Shown here: positions 1 through 9,050 of the stretch, one piece after another
Position numbering within the stretch: the first letter of the stretch is position 1
Layout of the letters: each line of letters starts with the position of its first letter
Notes under the pieces: generated by a model
Databases searched by the model: none
What the model saw: the letters and a program-made list of their open reading frames with translations, nothing else
What the model was told of the DNA's origin: nothing
Program-made: the position numbers and the translations under genes
Source of the DNA: Syntrophomonas sp.
GTDB taxonomy: Bacteria > Bacillota > Syntrophomonadia > Syntrophomonadales > Syntrophomonadaceae
DNA length: 60,172 nt
Direction of reading: 5' to 3'
NCBI RefSeq assembly: GCF_028707975.1
Contig: NZ_JAQVZX010000004.1
Coordinates: 1-60,172, forward strand

Positions 1-1199
1 CCCTTCTTATAGGCTCCAATATCAATGAGATCCCGAGCTTCTTCATAGGTAGCCAGTATGCTCCTGAAGCGCTTCGCATTTTCGCTATGTTCAGGAGATG
101 CAATGTCAATCATAACGCGACTGATACTCTGCCCAACATCAATAGCCGGGTAAAGATTCATGGCCGCCAGGCTTCGGCTTAAGGCAATATGTCCATCCAA
201 TATTCCGCGAACCGCATCAGTAATGGGTTCATTCAGGTCGTCGCCCTCCACCAACACTGAATACAAGCCCGTAATAGTTCCCTTTTCCGAGGTTCCCGCC
301 CTCTCCAAGAGTTTAGGGAGCAGGGCAAACACCGAAGGAGTATAACCCCTGGTAGCCGGTGGCTCGCCAATGGCCAGACCGATTTCACGCTGGGCCAGGG
401 CAAAACGAGTTACAGAATCCATCAACAACAGCACATCTTTGCCTTGGTCGCGAAAGTATTCGGCAATACTGGTAGCCACAAAGGCACCTTTCAATCTAAC
501 CAGGGCAGGCTGATCCGATGTTGCTACCACTACCACGGATTTTGCCAGGCCTTCTTCCCCCAGGTCGCGCTCCAGAAATTCCCGGACTTCACGCCCCCGT
601 TCCCCAATTAGAGCAATAACATTGATATCAGCTTCCGTATTGCGGGCAATCATCCCAATCAAGGTACTCTTACCCACTCCACTGCCCGCCAGTATTCCCA
701 TTCTCTGGCCTTTACCTATGCTAACCAGACCATCAATAGCCTTCACTCCCACCTGCAGGACTTCAGTGATACGTTTTCTTTTCAGGGGGTTGGGCGGTTG
801 GTTAGTTACCGGGTAGCTTGTCTCTGACTTTATCCTACCCTTGTCGTCGATTGGTTCGCCCATTCCATTCAGAACCCGGCCCACCAATTCCATGCCTACT
901 TGAACCCGAAGAGTAGTCCCACTGGCCAAGAGTCCGCTGCCCGGACCGATACCTTCAAGATTGCCCAGAGGCATAAGTAGTATCTTATTATCCTTGAAGC
1001 CAACCACTTCTGCCGGGATCAACTGACGATCACTATAATTGGTTTGTAAAAAACACAGTTCCCCCATTCTTACCCGGGGGCCGGTGGCTTCAATGGTCAG
1101 GCCGATAGCCTGTGATATCCGGCCTTTAAGCTGGCAGGTGGTGGTTTTGTCCAGTGCATCCAAATATTTTTCCAAAGGAAGCGCCGAAGCCTTATTCAT
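1..1199 (-). CDS. fliI: Flagellar export ATPase FliI (partial, C-terminus off the left edge)
   Basis: FliI is the cytoplasmic ATPase of the flagellar type III export apparatus and works with FliH to deliver rod, hook and filament subunits. The translation begins [16 protein letters not shown] and carries a Walker A motif ([12 protein letters not shown], about residues 168-179), the ERGREVREF segment and a Walker B-type strand ([13 protein letters not shown]), in the order seen in F1-beta-like export ATPases. About 399 residues are present and the gene runs off the window at position 1. The ATG at 1199 overlaps the fliH stop by 8 bp, which implies translational coupling. It is the last visible gene of the flgB-to-fliI block. 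Identity is certain; only the end is missing. Confidence 0.97.
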   Translation of the reverse strand, partial: MNKASALPLEKYLDALDKTTTCQLKGRISQAIGLTIEATGPRVRMGELCFLQTNYSDRQLIPAEVVGFKDNKILLMPLGNLEGIGPGSGLLASGTTLRVQVGMELVGRVLNGMGEPIDDKGRIKSETSYPVTNQPPNPLKRKRITEVLQVGVKAIDGLVSIGKGQRMGILAGSGVGKSTLIGMIARNTEADINVIALIGERGREVREFLERDLGEEGLAKSVVVVATSDQPALVRLKGAFVATSIAEYFRDQGKDVLLLMDSVTRFALAQREIGLAIGEPPATRGYTPSVFALLPKLLERAGTSEKGTITGLYSVLVEGDDLNEPITDAVRGILDGHIALSRSLAAMNLYPAIDVGQSISRVMIDIASPEHSENAKRFRSILATYEEARDLIDIGAYKK

Positions 1200-2034
1200 C
1201 AGAAGCCACTTCCTGAATTGCTTTTTCTACGCTGGCAATCCTGGTTTCCAGGCGGGCATCGACTGATCCGGCATCGCTCTCCAGGGTACATCCTCCCGCT
1301 TCTACGCGCTTATCGGGCGAAACCTTAAATGGGATCTCATTACTACCAATATCGTTAAAAGATTCGCTTTGCATTACTTCAAATATCTTCTCAACTTCAC
1401 GGGGGTTTACATAAACCGTTATGTTCTTGGGGTTATCCAGGTAATTCAGGCCTTCCCGCAGAATATTAATAATCACCTGGGGGTTGGTTTCCAGCTCGCC
1501 TCCAATAATCTTCTTGGCTACCGCCATAACCAGACGTACCATGTCAGCTTCGCTGGACTTCATTATCTGCACCTTGTTTTGACGGGCTTCCTCCAGTATC
1601 CTCTGGCTTTCCTGCAAAGCCAGCAGGCGGTCAGCTTCGATTTCCTCCTGGGCTTTTTTGAGGCCAACTTCATATCCTTCCTTCTGCTTGTGAACCCGCA
1701 GTTCATGCGCCTCTTCCACTGCCTGTTGGCGGATCACCTCAGCTTCTTCCCGGGCCTCGGCTATAATGCTTCGGGACTCCTCCCGGACTTTGTCCAGCAG
1801 TTGTATTACTGTCTTTTCGGTCTCGTTAACTATTCTTTTACTTTCCTGCTTGAGCTCTTCCAATTCTACCTGCTTCAATATTATTTCATTGTCCAGCAAT
1901 TCTTCCTGGCTCATTTCTTCCTGAACCACCAGGTTTTCCGACTCCACCTGTTTTTTTAATTCATAGATAGAAGTAAGATCAATTACCTTGGGCTGAAATA
2001 AGAACAGATCGGAACCCTTAATAACTTTAGACAA
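1192..2034 (-). CDS. fliH: Flagellar assembly protein FliH
   Basis: FliH is the regulator and peripheral stalk of the FliI export ATPase. The 280-residue product has a long charged, Glu/Lys/Gln-rich coiled-coil section (about residues 25-150) followed by a globular FliH/V-ATPase-E-like C-terminal domain ([16 protein letters not shown], then [13 protein letters not shown]). The start is TTG at 2034, just after the fliG stop and behind a GGAGGGG Shine-Dalgarno sequence. Its stop overlaps the fliI start. The assignment rests on the coiled-coil architecture, the C-terminal domain and the position between fliG and fliI, because the N-terminal half of this family is poorly conserved. Confidence 0.92.
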   Translation of the reverse strand: MSKVIKGSDLFLFQPKVIDLTSIYELKKQVESENLVVQEEMSQEELLDNEIILKQVELEELKQESKRIVNETEKTVIQLLDKVREESRSIIAEAREEAEVIRQQAVEEAHELRVHKQKEGYEVGLKKAQEEIEADRLLALQESQRILEEARQNKVQIMKSSEADMVRLVMAVAKKIIGGELETNPQVIINILREGLNYLDNPKNITVYVNPREVEKIFEVMQSESFNDIGSNEIPFKVSPDKRVEAGGCTLESDAGSVDARLETRIASVEKAIQEVASDE

Positions 2035-3037
2035 TTACCTCATCCCCTCCGCCACGGGCTACTACTATCTCACCAGATTCCTCCAAACGGCGAATAATAT
2101 TAACAATGCGCTGCTGGGCTTCTTCCACATCACGCAATCTTACCGGTCCCATGAACTCTATATCTTCGCGCAACATATCCGAGGCCCGGGTGGACATATT
2201 GTGGTATATCTTCTGGGATACTTCGTTGCTGGCACCCTTCAGGGCCAGGGCCAAATCCTGTGATTCCACCTCGCGCAAGACTCTTTGCACCGAACGATCG
2301 TCTATCATGACAATATCCTCGAATACAAACATTAATTTTTTGATCTCTTCTGCCAGCTCGGGATCCTGCACCTCCAGGGTTTCCATAATGGTCTTTTCGG
2401 TACTTCGATCAACTCGATTAATAATCTCCACCACTGCCTTGACTCCGCCGGCAGCAGTCAATTCCTGTGGTGCTATGGAGGACAACTTGCGCTCCAGGAT
2501 CCTTTCCACTTCCTTAATTATTTCGGGCGAAGTGGTATCCATTATGGCTATCCTTTTGGCTACCTCTGCCTGTCTATCTGGAGGAAGAGCCCCGAGAATA
2601 ATGGAAGCCTTTTCCGGTTCCAGATATGCTAATATCAATGCTATGGTCTGGGGGTGTTCAGATTGAATAAAGTTCAATAAATGAGAGGGTTCGGTCTTAC
2701 GAATAAAATCGAAAGGACGAACCTGCAACGAAGAGGATATCCTCCCGATAATCTCCATAGTTTTTTCCATGCCGTAAGCCTTTTCCAGCACTTCTTTGGC
2801 ATAGTCAATTCCTCCCTGGCCAATAAACTGGCTGGCCAGGCACATTTCGTAAAACTCGCGGAATATTTCATCCATTTTTTCCGTGGGCACCTTGCGAACA
2901 TTGGCAATTTCCAGGGTCAACTGTTCAATATCTTCTTCATTCATATGCCGAAATAACTGGGCTGACTTCTCTGGACCCAAAAATATTAAAAAGTTTGCCG
3001 CTTTTTGCTTTCCGCTGAGACTAGTCTTAACTGCCAG
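2027..3037 (-). CDS. fliG: Flagellar motor switch protein FliG (apparent CTG start)
   Basis: FliG is the rotor protein of the C-ring; it couples torque from the stators and takes part in switching. The protein shows the FliG middle-domain signature (SEHPQTIALILAYLEPEKA) and the C-terminal torque helix region (LREDIEFMGPVRLRDVEEAQQ). An in-frame TTG at 2980 would delete the conserved N-terminal helix. The frame stays open upstream and encodes LAVKTSLSGKQKAANFLIF before LGPEKSA, which matches FliG N-termini (MAVKTS..GRQKAA.L). The only start-like codon there is CTG at 3037, six bases after AGAGGTGG. That start gives 336 residues, the normal family length. Identity is certain; the CTG start is inferred from spacing and homology. 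Confidence 0.93.
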   Translation of the reverse strand: MAVKTSLSGKQKAANFLIFLGPEKSAQLFRHMNEEDIEQLTLEIANVRKVPTEKMDEIFREFYEMCLASQFIGQGGIDYAKEVLEKAYGMEKTMEIIGRISSSLQVRPFDFIRKTEPSHLLNFIQSEHPQTIALILAYLEPEKASIILGALPPDRQAEVAKRIAIMDTTSPEIIKEVERILERKLSSIAPQELTAAGGVKAVVEIINRVDRSTEKTIMETLEVQDPELAEEIKKLMFVFEDIVMIDDRSVQRVLREVESQDLALALKGASNEVSQKIYHNMSTRASDMLREDIEFMGPVRLRDVEEAQQRIVNIIRRLEESGEIVVARGGGDEVIV

Positions 3038-3049
3038 TTGTGACCACCT

Positions 3050-4681
3050 CTAATCTTCTGCCAGCCAGGTTCTGAGTACCTGGGCTGCGGTTTCGGGATT
3101 TTCATTTATAATTCGGTCAATCTCTTCTTTAATCTTACGCCTTTCTTTTTCTTCTGGACTCAAGCCGACATCTATCAGGTCTTCCAACCTTATTTCCTCC
3201 TGGATCAATGTATCAATATCGGCCTCTTCTTCGGCTTCTTCCTCAGCCCGCCTTCTCGCGCGGCGCTGCATCAACCACCAGGCCAGGAGAATTATGAGGA
3301 CGACTAAGAACGCTAATAACCACGGGGTAAGAGGGGAACGCATTATTTGATCCATTGTTCCCCCGGGAGCTTCCGCCTGGGGTTCGGTATAGAAATCAAC
3401 AAAGGCCACCGATATATTATCTTCCAGTCGCACATTCTCGTCTTTCCGATTTTCCCTGAGACCACAAGCAGTGGCTACTATATTTCGAATAGTAGCTATT
3501 TTTTCTTCTTCTGTTTCACCTAATTTCAAGGGTTCGGTTGCTTTACTATTGACCAGTACTGCTACCGTCAAATAATCATACTTGACATCCCCTTTGGCGA
3601 CTTTGGTTACTTTCTCGGTCTTGTTTATTTCATAATTCCTAATCTTGCTGCTCTTGTCATAAGTAGATACCCCTCCTTCAGCATTTACCTCCTGGTATTG
3701 AGGTATATCGGTGTCGGTTCCGGGTACACCTACAACGGGCTGGGTGGTATCGGTTCCGGATTCCTTTTTTATCTCTTCACTGCGTACGAAAGGCCCGGCA
3801 TCATCATGAGTATAGAGCTCATCTTTCTGCTCTTTATTATCAAAATCCAATTCCGCATTAACCCGAACTACCGAGTTGTTTTGGCCCAGGCTCTTATCCA
3901 ACATGCTCTGTATGGCATCCTGTTTTTCCTTTTCATACTGTCTCTTCACGGCCATTTGCCATTTTACCGTCTCGCTGGTATCTCCATCCGCTACAGGCAG
4001 GTTTTCTGATACCAGGTTGCCGTTCTGGTCAATAATTACCACATTTTCGGGGGTGAGCTTGTCTACACTATTGGCTACCAGGTTGATTATCCCCTGAATC
4101 TCCTTGGGACTAAGTTTTCCTTCTTCCCTGGTATTAACTACTACCGAAGCCTTGGGCAACTCTTCGTTGTCAGAAAAAAGTGTAGGCTCGGGTAAAGCCA
4201 GGTTGACTTTGGCCGCTTTTACTTTGTCCAGACTCTGGATGCTACGCGCCAATTCTCCCTGCAATGCCACCTGGTATTTAACTTTTTTGTCGATTTGAGT
4301 TTCCCCGAATTTGCTTTCTTGAAACAATTCAAAACCGGTCTCCCCCCGGGGAAGGTTTTCGCTGGCCAAAGTGAGGCGGGTTTTATCCTTTAGGGTAGGA
4401 GGAACCAGTATGGTGGTGCCGCTGTCCTCCAACTTGTAAGGCACCTTGTCTTCATCCAGCTTGGCCATTATCTGGGAAGCATCTTTTTTATCTAATTCGG
4501 CATATAGTACATCATAAGGTGTACCCTGGGAACTGCTTATTACCAGGATTATAGCGGCCGCCAAAATGAGCAATACCCCTCCACCAGCCAGTACCTTCTG
4601 GTTCAGGTTCATGTTCTGCCAGAACTCTGAGGCCCGCCCAGCCATCTGCTTGAGATTCTCCTTAAAGCTCTCCATTATCAA
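3050..4681 (-). CDS. fliF: Flagellar MS-ring protein FliF
   Basis: FliF forms the membrane MS-ring on which the rotor and export gate assemble. The 543-residue protein has an N-terminal transmembrane helix (about 32-50, VLLILAAAIILVISS), the YscJ/FliF ring-building domains (DVLYAELDKKDASQIMAKLDEDKVPY; ASVVVNTREEGKLSPKEIQGI), a low-complexity periplasmic stretch and a C-terminal transmembrane helix (WLLAFLVVLIILLAWWL). The tail is acidic and charged and binds FliG. TTG at 4681 sits 7 bases after GGGGAG; the ATG two codons later (4675) is the alternative. The stop lies 12 bases before the proposed fliG start codon. Confidence 0.97.
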   Translation of the reverse strand: MIMESFKENLKQMAGRASEFWQNMNLNQKVLAGGGVLLILAAAIILVISSSQGTPYDVLYAELDKKDASQIMAKLDEDKVPYKLEDSGTTILVPPTLKDKTRLTLASENLPRGETGFELFQESKFGETQIDKKVKYQVALQGELARSIQSLDKVKAAKVNLALPEPTLFSDNEELPKASVVVNTREEGKLSPKEIQGIINLVANSVDKLTPENVVIIDQNGNLVSENLPVADGDTSETVKWQMAVKRQYEKEKQDAIQSMLDKSLGQNNSVVRVNAELDFDNKEQKDELYTHDDAGPFVRSEEIKKESGTDTTQPVVGVPGTDTDIPQYQEVNAEGGVSTYDKSSKIRNYEINKTEKVTKVAKGDVKYDYLTVAVLVNSKATEPLKLGETEEEKIATIRNIVATACGLRENRKDENVRLEDNISVAFVDFYTEPQAEAPGGTMDQIMRSPLTPWLLAFLVVLIILLAWWLMQRRARRRAEEEAEEEADIDTLIQEEIRLEDLIDVGLSPEEKERRKIKEEIDRIINENPETAAQVLRTWLAED

Positions 4682-4704
4682 ATATCAAACTCCCCAAAGC
4701 AATC

Positions 4705-5013
4705 TTACATCTGCATGCGCATTAATTCCTGATATGCCTCCATTACCTTGTTCCTAATTTCCACCGTCAACTGCAAGGCCAGGTTGGCTTTCTCATAAGC
4801 CAGAATGGTATTATGGAGGTAGGTTTCGTCACCCAGAGCCAGTTTCTCTGCACTGCTAGCCGCTTCTTTCTGCAGCTCATCCACCTCCTGCAAGGCATCT
4901 TTCAAATAGTTAAAAAAACCACTTTCCTTACTACTCGGTGAATTTTTCGCTGCTGGGGGTTGACTCGGGTTAACGCCCGCCAGCGTAATGCTATCCAGAG
5001 CACCTAAATTCAT
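4705..5013 (-). CDS. fliE: Flagellar hook-basal body protein FliE
   Basis: FliE is the small adaptor that connects the MS-ring to the rod. The 102-residue product has the typical C-terminal FliE region (ETYLHNTILAYEKANLALQLTVEIRNKVMEAYQELMRMQM). It lies between flgC and fliF, as in the Bacillus fla/che operon. It starts at ATG 5013, 14 bases after the flgC stop, and has the usual family length. Confidence 0.95.
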   Translation of the reverse strand: MNLGALDSITLAGVNPSQPPAAKNSPSSKESGFFNYLKDALQEVDELQKEAASSAEKLALGDETYLHNTILAYEKANLALQLTVEIRNKVMEAYQELMRMQM

Positions 5014-5027
5014 TTAGCAGTCCCCCC

Positions 5028-5495
5028 TTACCTTCCAATATCCAGAGCTCTCATAGCCATGCTTTTGGTAGCTTCTATCACCTGCGCATTAGCGTCATAG
5101 GCCCGAGTTGCGGATATCATGTTTATCATCTCTTCAACTATATTCACATTGGGGTAGTTTACATAGCCTTCATTATCTGCTTCTGGGTGGGACGGATCAT
5201 AGACCCGGCGATAAGGTGCTTCGTTTTCATTTATCTCCCGGATCTGCTTAACCCTTACACCTGAATTGACGGCATTAAAAACCTCAGTCTGTTCTTCCAG
5301 AAACTTCTGGAAGCGCTTTTTTGGAGCCGCAGCATTCCGTGCTTCAAAGACCACCACCTGTCTACGATAAGGACCGGTTCGCCTGTCCACCCGGGTGGTT
5401 TCCACATTGGCCATATTACTGGCTATGGTATCCAGGCGCAAGCGTTGAGCAGTAAGGCCTGACGCACTGATATCTATACTATTCAAGAATCCCAA
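5028..5495 (-). CDS. flgC: Flagellar basal-body rod protein FlgC
   Basis: FlgC is a proximal rod subunit exported by the flagellar apparatus. The N-terminal rod signature (FLNSIDISASGLTAQRLRLD, then ASNMANVETTR) and the C-terminal FlgE/FlgC motif (NIVEEMINMISATRAYDANAQVIEATKSM) are both visible. Two TTG codons compete for the start. The one at 5501 abuts the flgB stop and is only 3 bases from the GGAAGGGGG Shine-Dalgarno sequence. The one at 5495 has 9-base spacing and gives the usual MGFLNSIDIS start, 155 residues long, so it is preferred. Confidence 0.95.
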   Translation of the reverse strand: MGFLNSIDISASGLTAQRLRLDTIASNMANVETTRVDRRTGPYRRQVVVFEARNAAAPKKRFQKFLEEQTEVFNAVNSGVRVKQIREINENEAPYRRVYDPSHPEADNEGYVNYPNVNIVEEMINMISATRAYDANAQVIEATKSMAMRALDIGR

Positions 5496-5501
5496 TATCA
5501 A

Positions 5502-5918
5502 CTACCCCCTTCCGGTAATAGCCATCCGCAATAAACGAATCTCGTTACTCATACTGCGACTGACTGCGTCATAATTGATGCTGTTCTTTTTCATTTTAGC
5601 CATCTCGGTATCGATATCCACATTGTTCTCATCATTGCGAAAAGTGAGATCCTCCAAAACCCGAATCTCGGGTTTTACATCCGGGGTATTCCCTTCGATT
5701 TGGATATGCCGAGAATTGGTTAGATTTAGCTCGCGCTGAACTGCGGTTCCTTCCAAGGCCTTTTTCATTTTTTCCTCAAAAATGACTTCTCTTCTTTTGA
5801 ATTTGGGAGTATCAACATTGGCAATATTGTCAGCGATAACATCGTTGCGCAAAGTGCCTACATCCATGGCTTTGTTAAGCAAGGAATGCGTCTTGGATTC
5901 TAGAATCTTTTCCAGCAT
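5502..5918 (-). CDS. flgB: Flagellar basal-body rod protein FlgB
   Basis: FlgB is a proximal rod protein and the first gene of the flagellar block here. The sequence has the FlgB/rod domain (LRNDVIADNIANVDTPKFKRREVIFEE) and the C-terminal segment VDIDTEMAKMKKNSINYDAVSRSMSNEIRLLR. The start is ATG 5918 behind AGGGGTGATGCT. The gene follows a strong intrinsic terminator after codY, so the flagellar genes need their own promoter in 5919-6010 or read-through. No clear sigma-A or sigma-D promoter was recognised there. Confidence 0.96.
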   Translation of the reverse strand: MLEKILESKTHSLLNKAMDVGTLRNDVIADNIANVDTPKFKRREVIFEEKMKKALEGTAVQRELNLTNSRHIQIEGNTPDVKPEIRVLEDLTFRNDENNVDIDTEMAKMKKNSINYDAVSRSMSNEIRLLRMAITGRG

Positions 5919-6010
5919 AGCATCACCCCTAACATAATTTACCCATCTTCTATACTTCTACCTAAATACGCTATTTCCTTCCCTGCCCTTTCTATAATTT
6001 GCCTAATAAC

Positions 6011-6039
6011 AAAAAAAATGACTAACCTCGCGGTTAGTC
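6011..6039 (-). terminator. Intrinsic terminator after codY
   Basis: On the minus strand an 8-bp perfect stem, GACTAACC (6020-6027) with GGTTAGTC (6032-6039) and a 4-base loop, is followed by a run of eight T. This is a textbook Rho-independent terminator placed between codY and flgB. Confidence 0.88.
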
Positions 6040-6080
6040 CCAGGACTGTTGTGCTATTTTTAGATATCCTTCGACATGCC

Positions 6081-6869
6081 TTAAGCATGATTCCTTAATT
6101 CCTCAAACAGGTAGTCATTCAAAACCTTGATATAAGTCCCTTTCATTCCTAATGAACGAGACTCAATTACCCCGGCACTTTCGAATTTGCGTAGAGCGCT
6201 TACAATCACGGAACGAGTAATCCCTACTTTATCCGCAATCCGGCTGGCTACCAGCAGTCCCTCTTTTCCCTTGAGCTCGGCGATGATGTGGTCTATGGCC
6301 TCTTTTTCGGAATAGGAGAGGGTGGCCAGGGCAATTTGCACTGAGGCTTTTTTCCGTGCTTCTTCCTCAATCCTTTCGGTTCTGATACGCATTATCTCAT
6401 TGGCCATCACCATGGCACCATATTCGATTAAAACAATATCTTCTTCCGTAAATTTAACTTTATCTCTCATAAAAATTAGGGTGCCAATCCTCCTGGCACC
6501 ACCAAAAACCGGGGTAATGGACCAAATTCGCGCTGAACAACTGCAGTTGACATTATCCGGATTAAAAAGGCATTTACGCCCATCCTTTAGTATTATGTTG
6601 GTTTGGGTTTCGTAAATGTTTAGCAATTCCTGGTTAAAACTCTCCGGAAAACGCTCCGCATGCTTAATCAACTGCTGTATATCCTGACATATAGCCCCTT
6701 CGGCAAAAGCATAACCTCCTATTTGCCCCCTCCTGCCCACAATAAAAACCGTACATTCCAGGTTCCTGCATAGTACATCGGCTATCTCGAAAAAGTTTAC
6801 CGGGTGACCCGCAATTTTTTGGAGAATTTTATTGATGGCTCTAGATTTTTCCAATAGACTTTTTGACAT
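6081..6869 (-). CDS. codY: GTP/branched-chain amino acid-sensing repressor CodY
   Basis: CodY is the global nutrient regulator of Firmicutes and binds GTP and branched-chain amino acids. The 262-residue protein has the N-terminal GAF-type ligand domain (LLEKSRAINKILQKIAGHPVNF; VFIVGRRGQIGGYAF; LFNPDNVNCSCS) and a C-terminal winged helix-turn-helix (ASRIADKVGITRSVIVSALRKFESAGVIESRSLGMKGTYIKVLN). The start is ATG 6869 after an AAAGGAGG Shine-Dalgarno sequence. It is the last gene of the dprA-topA-trmFO-xerC-hslV-hslU-codY run, the same order as in B. subtilis. A repeat fragment lies just upstream (6901-6982). Confidence 0.97.
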   Translation of the reverse strand: MSKSLLEKSRAINKILQKIAGHPVNFFEIADVLCRNLECTVFIVGRRGQIGGYAFAEGAICQDIQQLIKHAERFPESFNQELLNIYETQTNIILKDGRKCLFNPDNVNCSCSARIWSITPVFGGARRIGTLIFMRDKVKFTEEDIVLIEYGAMVMANEIMRIRTERIEEEARKKASVQIALATLSYSEKEAIDHIIAELKGKEGLLVASRIADKVGITRSVIVSALRKFESAGVIESRSLGMKGTYIKVLNDYLFEELRNHA

Positions 6870-6900
6870 GCAACAACCTCCTTTAAAATAGATAATTAAC

Positions 6901-6982
6901 TAACCCCCATGGCCGGGGGCAGATAACAATCGATAGGAATAAAAGTTAACCCTTCCGTCTTTCGCTTTCCAACGACCGACGA
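6901..6982. repeat. Interspersed repeat fragments between hslU and codY
   Basis: Positions 6901-6920 (TAACCCCCATGGCCGGGGGC) are, bar one base, the reverse complement of 26443-26463. Positions 6952-6982 (CTTCCGTCTTTCGC, then CGACCGACGAC) resemble the CTTCCGT-rich repeats at 30680-30727, 34300-34345 and 52003-52030. The 159-bp hslU-codY gap is otherwise without a gene. Confidence 0.6.
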
Positions 6983-7028
6983 CTTTTCTTTCTAAACACC
7001 CATAGCCCAGGGTTATTGATACATACTT

Positions 7029-8429
7029 CTATAAGATATAGCGGCTAAGGTCCTCGTCTTCAACTATACGGTCCAGTCTCTCGGCAACATAATCTATATT
7101 AATAACTAGCTTCTCCCCCGCCATGTCAGGGGAATTAAAGAGCAGGTCTTCCAAGAGCTTCTCCATTACCGTATGCAAACGACGGGCTCCTATATCCTCA
7201 GTTCGGGAATTGACCTCATAAGCCCTTTCGGCAATATAATCAATAGCTTCAGGGGTGAAATCTATGCTTAGCTTTTCCGTTGACAATAAAGCTATATATT
7301 GCTTTATGAGAGAATTGTGGGGCTCAGTTAGTATTCTCTTTAAGTCCTCCCTTTTCAAGCTTTCCAACTCTACCCGGATAGGAAACCTACCTTGTAATTC
7401 AGGAATCAGATCCGAGGGCTTGGATACATGGAAAGCTCCAGCAGCAATGAATAAAACATGATCGGTCCGGGCAGGTCCATATTTGGTTACTACCGTGGAT
7501 CCCTCAACTATAGGCAGTATATCCCTCTGTACTCCGCCGCGCGATACATCGGGACCGTAACTGTTCTCTTTGCTGGCTATTTTGTCTATCTCGTCTAAAA
7601 ATATAATGCCGTCTTCTTCCGCTCGTTTAATGCCCTCGCGATGAATTTCGTCCATGTCCAGCAAACGCTGGCTCTCTTCATAAGTTAAAATCCTTCGGGC
7701 TTCGGCAATACTTACTTTTCTTTTTTTCTTATTGCGGGGCATAAGGTTTCCAAACATATCTTGCAGGTTAATACCCATCTCCTCTACCCCTGAACCAGAA
7801 AAAATCTCCATAAAAGAAGGGTTCTTCTCTTCAACCTCAATTTCAATAATTTCATCTTCCAACTCCAAGCGATTAATTTTTTGCCGGAGAATCTCTCTTT
7901 GTTGCCCAATTTCTCTATGGCGCCGTTCGCTTTCATGGTCCACTTCTTCCCTCTCCTGTATTGACCCCAGCAGAAATTCAAACGGATTTTTGGGACTCTT
8001 GGTCTTCATTCCATCGAAGGGCAGCAATAAATCAATGATTCTTTCCTCTGCCATCTGACGGCCTTTCTGCTCCACCGCTTCCAACCTTTCCTGCTTGACC
8101 AGGCGAATCGAAGTCTCCACCAGATCTCGAACCATGGAATCAACATCCCGGCCAACATAACCCACCTCGGTGAACTTGCTGGCTTCCACTTTGATAAAAG
8201 GAGCCTTTACCAGCCGGGCCAGGCGTCGGGCAATTTCGGTCTTGCCTACTCCAGTAGAGCCAATCATAATAATATTCTTAGGGTAGATTTCCTCCCGGAG
8301 TTCATTCGAAAGCAGTTTCCTGCGATAGCGGTTTCTCAAGGCTATAGCCACCGCTTTCTTGGCCTCTCTCTGGCCAATTATATACTTATCCAATTCTTCG
8401 ACTATTTCCCGTGGAGTAAGCTTGAACAA
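7029..8429 (-). CDS. hslU: ATP-dependent protease ATPase subunit HslU (ClpY)
   Basis: HslU is the AAA+ unfoldase that feeds substrates to HslV. The 466-residue protein shows the N-terminal [15 protein letters not shown] signature, Walker A (GSTGVGKTE, 57-65), the GYVGRD pore loop, a variable I-domain rich in charge (about 130-240), Walker B ([12 protein letters not shown]), sensor and arginine-finger segments ([11 protein letters not shown]) and the C-terminal DLSRYIL tail that docks in HslV. The start is TTG 8429, six bases after AAGGGGGG. It is directly downstream of hslV. Confidence 0.97.
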   Translation of the reverse strand: MFKLTPREIVEELDKYIIGQREAKKAVAIALRNRYRRKLLSNELREEIYPKNIIMIGSTGVGKTEIARRLARLVKAPFIKVEASKFTEVGYVGRDVDSMVRDLVETSIRLVKQERLEAVEQKGRQMAEERIIDLLLPFDGMKTKSPKNPFEFLLGSIQEREEVDHESERRHREIGQQREILRQKINRLELEDEIIEIEVEEKNPSFMEIFSGSGVEEMGINLQDMFGNLMPRNKKKRKVSIAEARRILTYEESQRLLDMDEIHREGIKRAEEDGIIFLDEIDKIASKENSYGPDVSRGGVQRDILPIVEGSTVVTKYGPARTDHVLFIAAGAFHVSKPSDLIPELQGRFPIRVELESLKREDLKRILTEPHNSLIKQYIALLSTEKLSIDFTPEAIDYIAERAYEVNSRTEDIGARRLHTVMEKLLEDLLFNSPDMAGEKLVINIDYVAERLDRIVEDEDLSRYIL

Positions 8430-8448
8430 TACGAACCCCCCTTTATGG

Positions 8449-8985
8449 CTATTTTTCGATTACTTCTACTGAAATCTGGTCATTGGTATAGACACAAATA
8501 CCAGAAGCTATTTTCAAGGATTCAACCGCAATTTCCCGAGCATCCAGCTCACTAAAACTATTCAAGGCGCGGGCTGCAGCCAGAGCATAGGCCCCTCCCG
8601 AACCAATGGCCGCAATTCCATCATCAGGCTCTATTAACTCACCGCTGCCGGAAATGAGAAAAATCCTCTCCGCATCTGCTACAATCAAGAGAGCTTCAAG
8701 ACGCCGGAGAATCCGATCAGAGCGCCATTCCTTGGCGATTTCCACCGCTGCCTTGCTAAGGTTGCCCCCGGCCTGCTTGAGTTTTTCTTCGAATTTGGCA
8801 AAAAGGGTGAAGGCATCCGCGACCGCCCCGGCAAAACCGGCTACTACCTTGCCTTCATAGAGCCTCCTTATCTTTTTGGCATTCTGTTTCATGACGGTAT
8901 TCTGACCCAGGGTTACCTGGCCATCACCAGCTATGGCCGTTTGCTGATTCTTTCTCACCGCAATTATGGTAGTTGCTTGAAACAT
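8449..8985 (-). CDS. hslV: ATP-dependent protease proteolytic subunit HslV (ClpQ)
   Basis: HslV is the proteasome-beta-like peptidase of the HslUV (ClpQY) complex. [23 protein letters not shown] contains the region around the catalytic N-terminal nucleophile, and the [14 protein letters not shown] and [14 protein letters not shown] segments are family-typical. A longer reading from 8997 adds MVIY. ATG 8985 fits the family better and gives 178 residues. The mature N-terminus is expected at one of the two threonines in TTIIAV (family knowledge). The gene lies between xerC and hslU. Confidence 0.95.
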   Translation of the reverse strand: MFQATTIIAVRKNQQTAIAGDGQVTLGQNTVMKQNAKKIRRLYEGKVVAGFAGAVADAFTLFAKFEEKLKQAGGNLSKAAVEIAKEWRSDRILRRLEALLIVADAERIFLISGSGELIEPDDGIAAIGSGGAYALAAARALNSFSELDAREIAVESLKIASGICVYTNDQISVEVIEK

Positions 8986-9050
8986 ATATATAACCATTCC
9001 TTTCGCTAAGGCTCATGAAGAAGACGGAATGAAATAATTCCTATAAAATT

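Noticed and set aside
1369-1959. Long plus-strand open frame opposite fliH
   Set aside because: It is antisense to a confident gene, has no RBS, and its hydrophobic bias is the mirror of Glu/Lys-rich codons.
5919-6010. Sigma-D-type promoter before flgB
   Set aside because: I looked for TAAA-N15-GCCGATAA on the minus strand and found no acceptable match.
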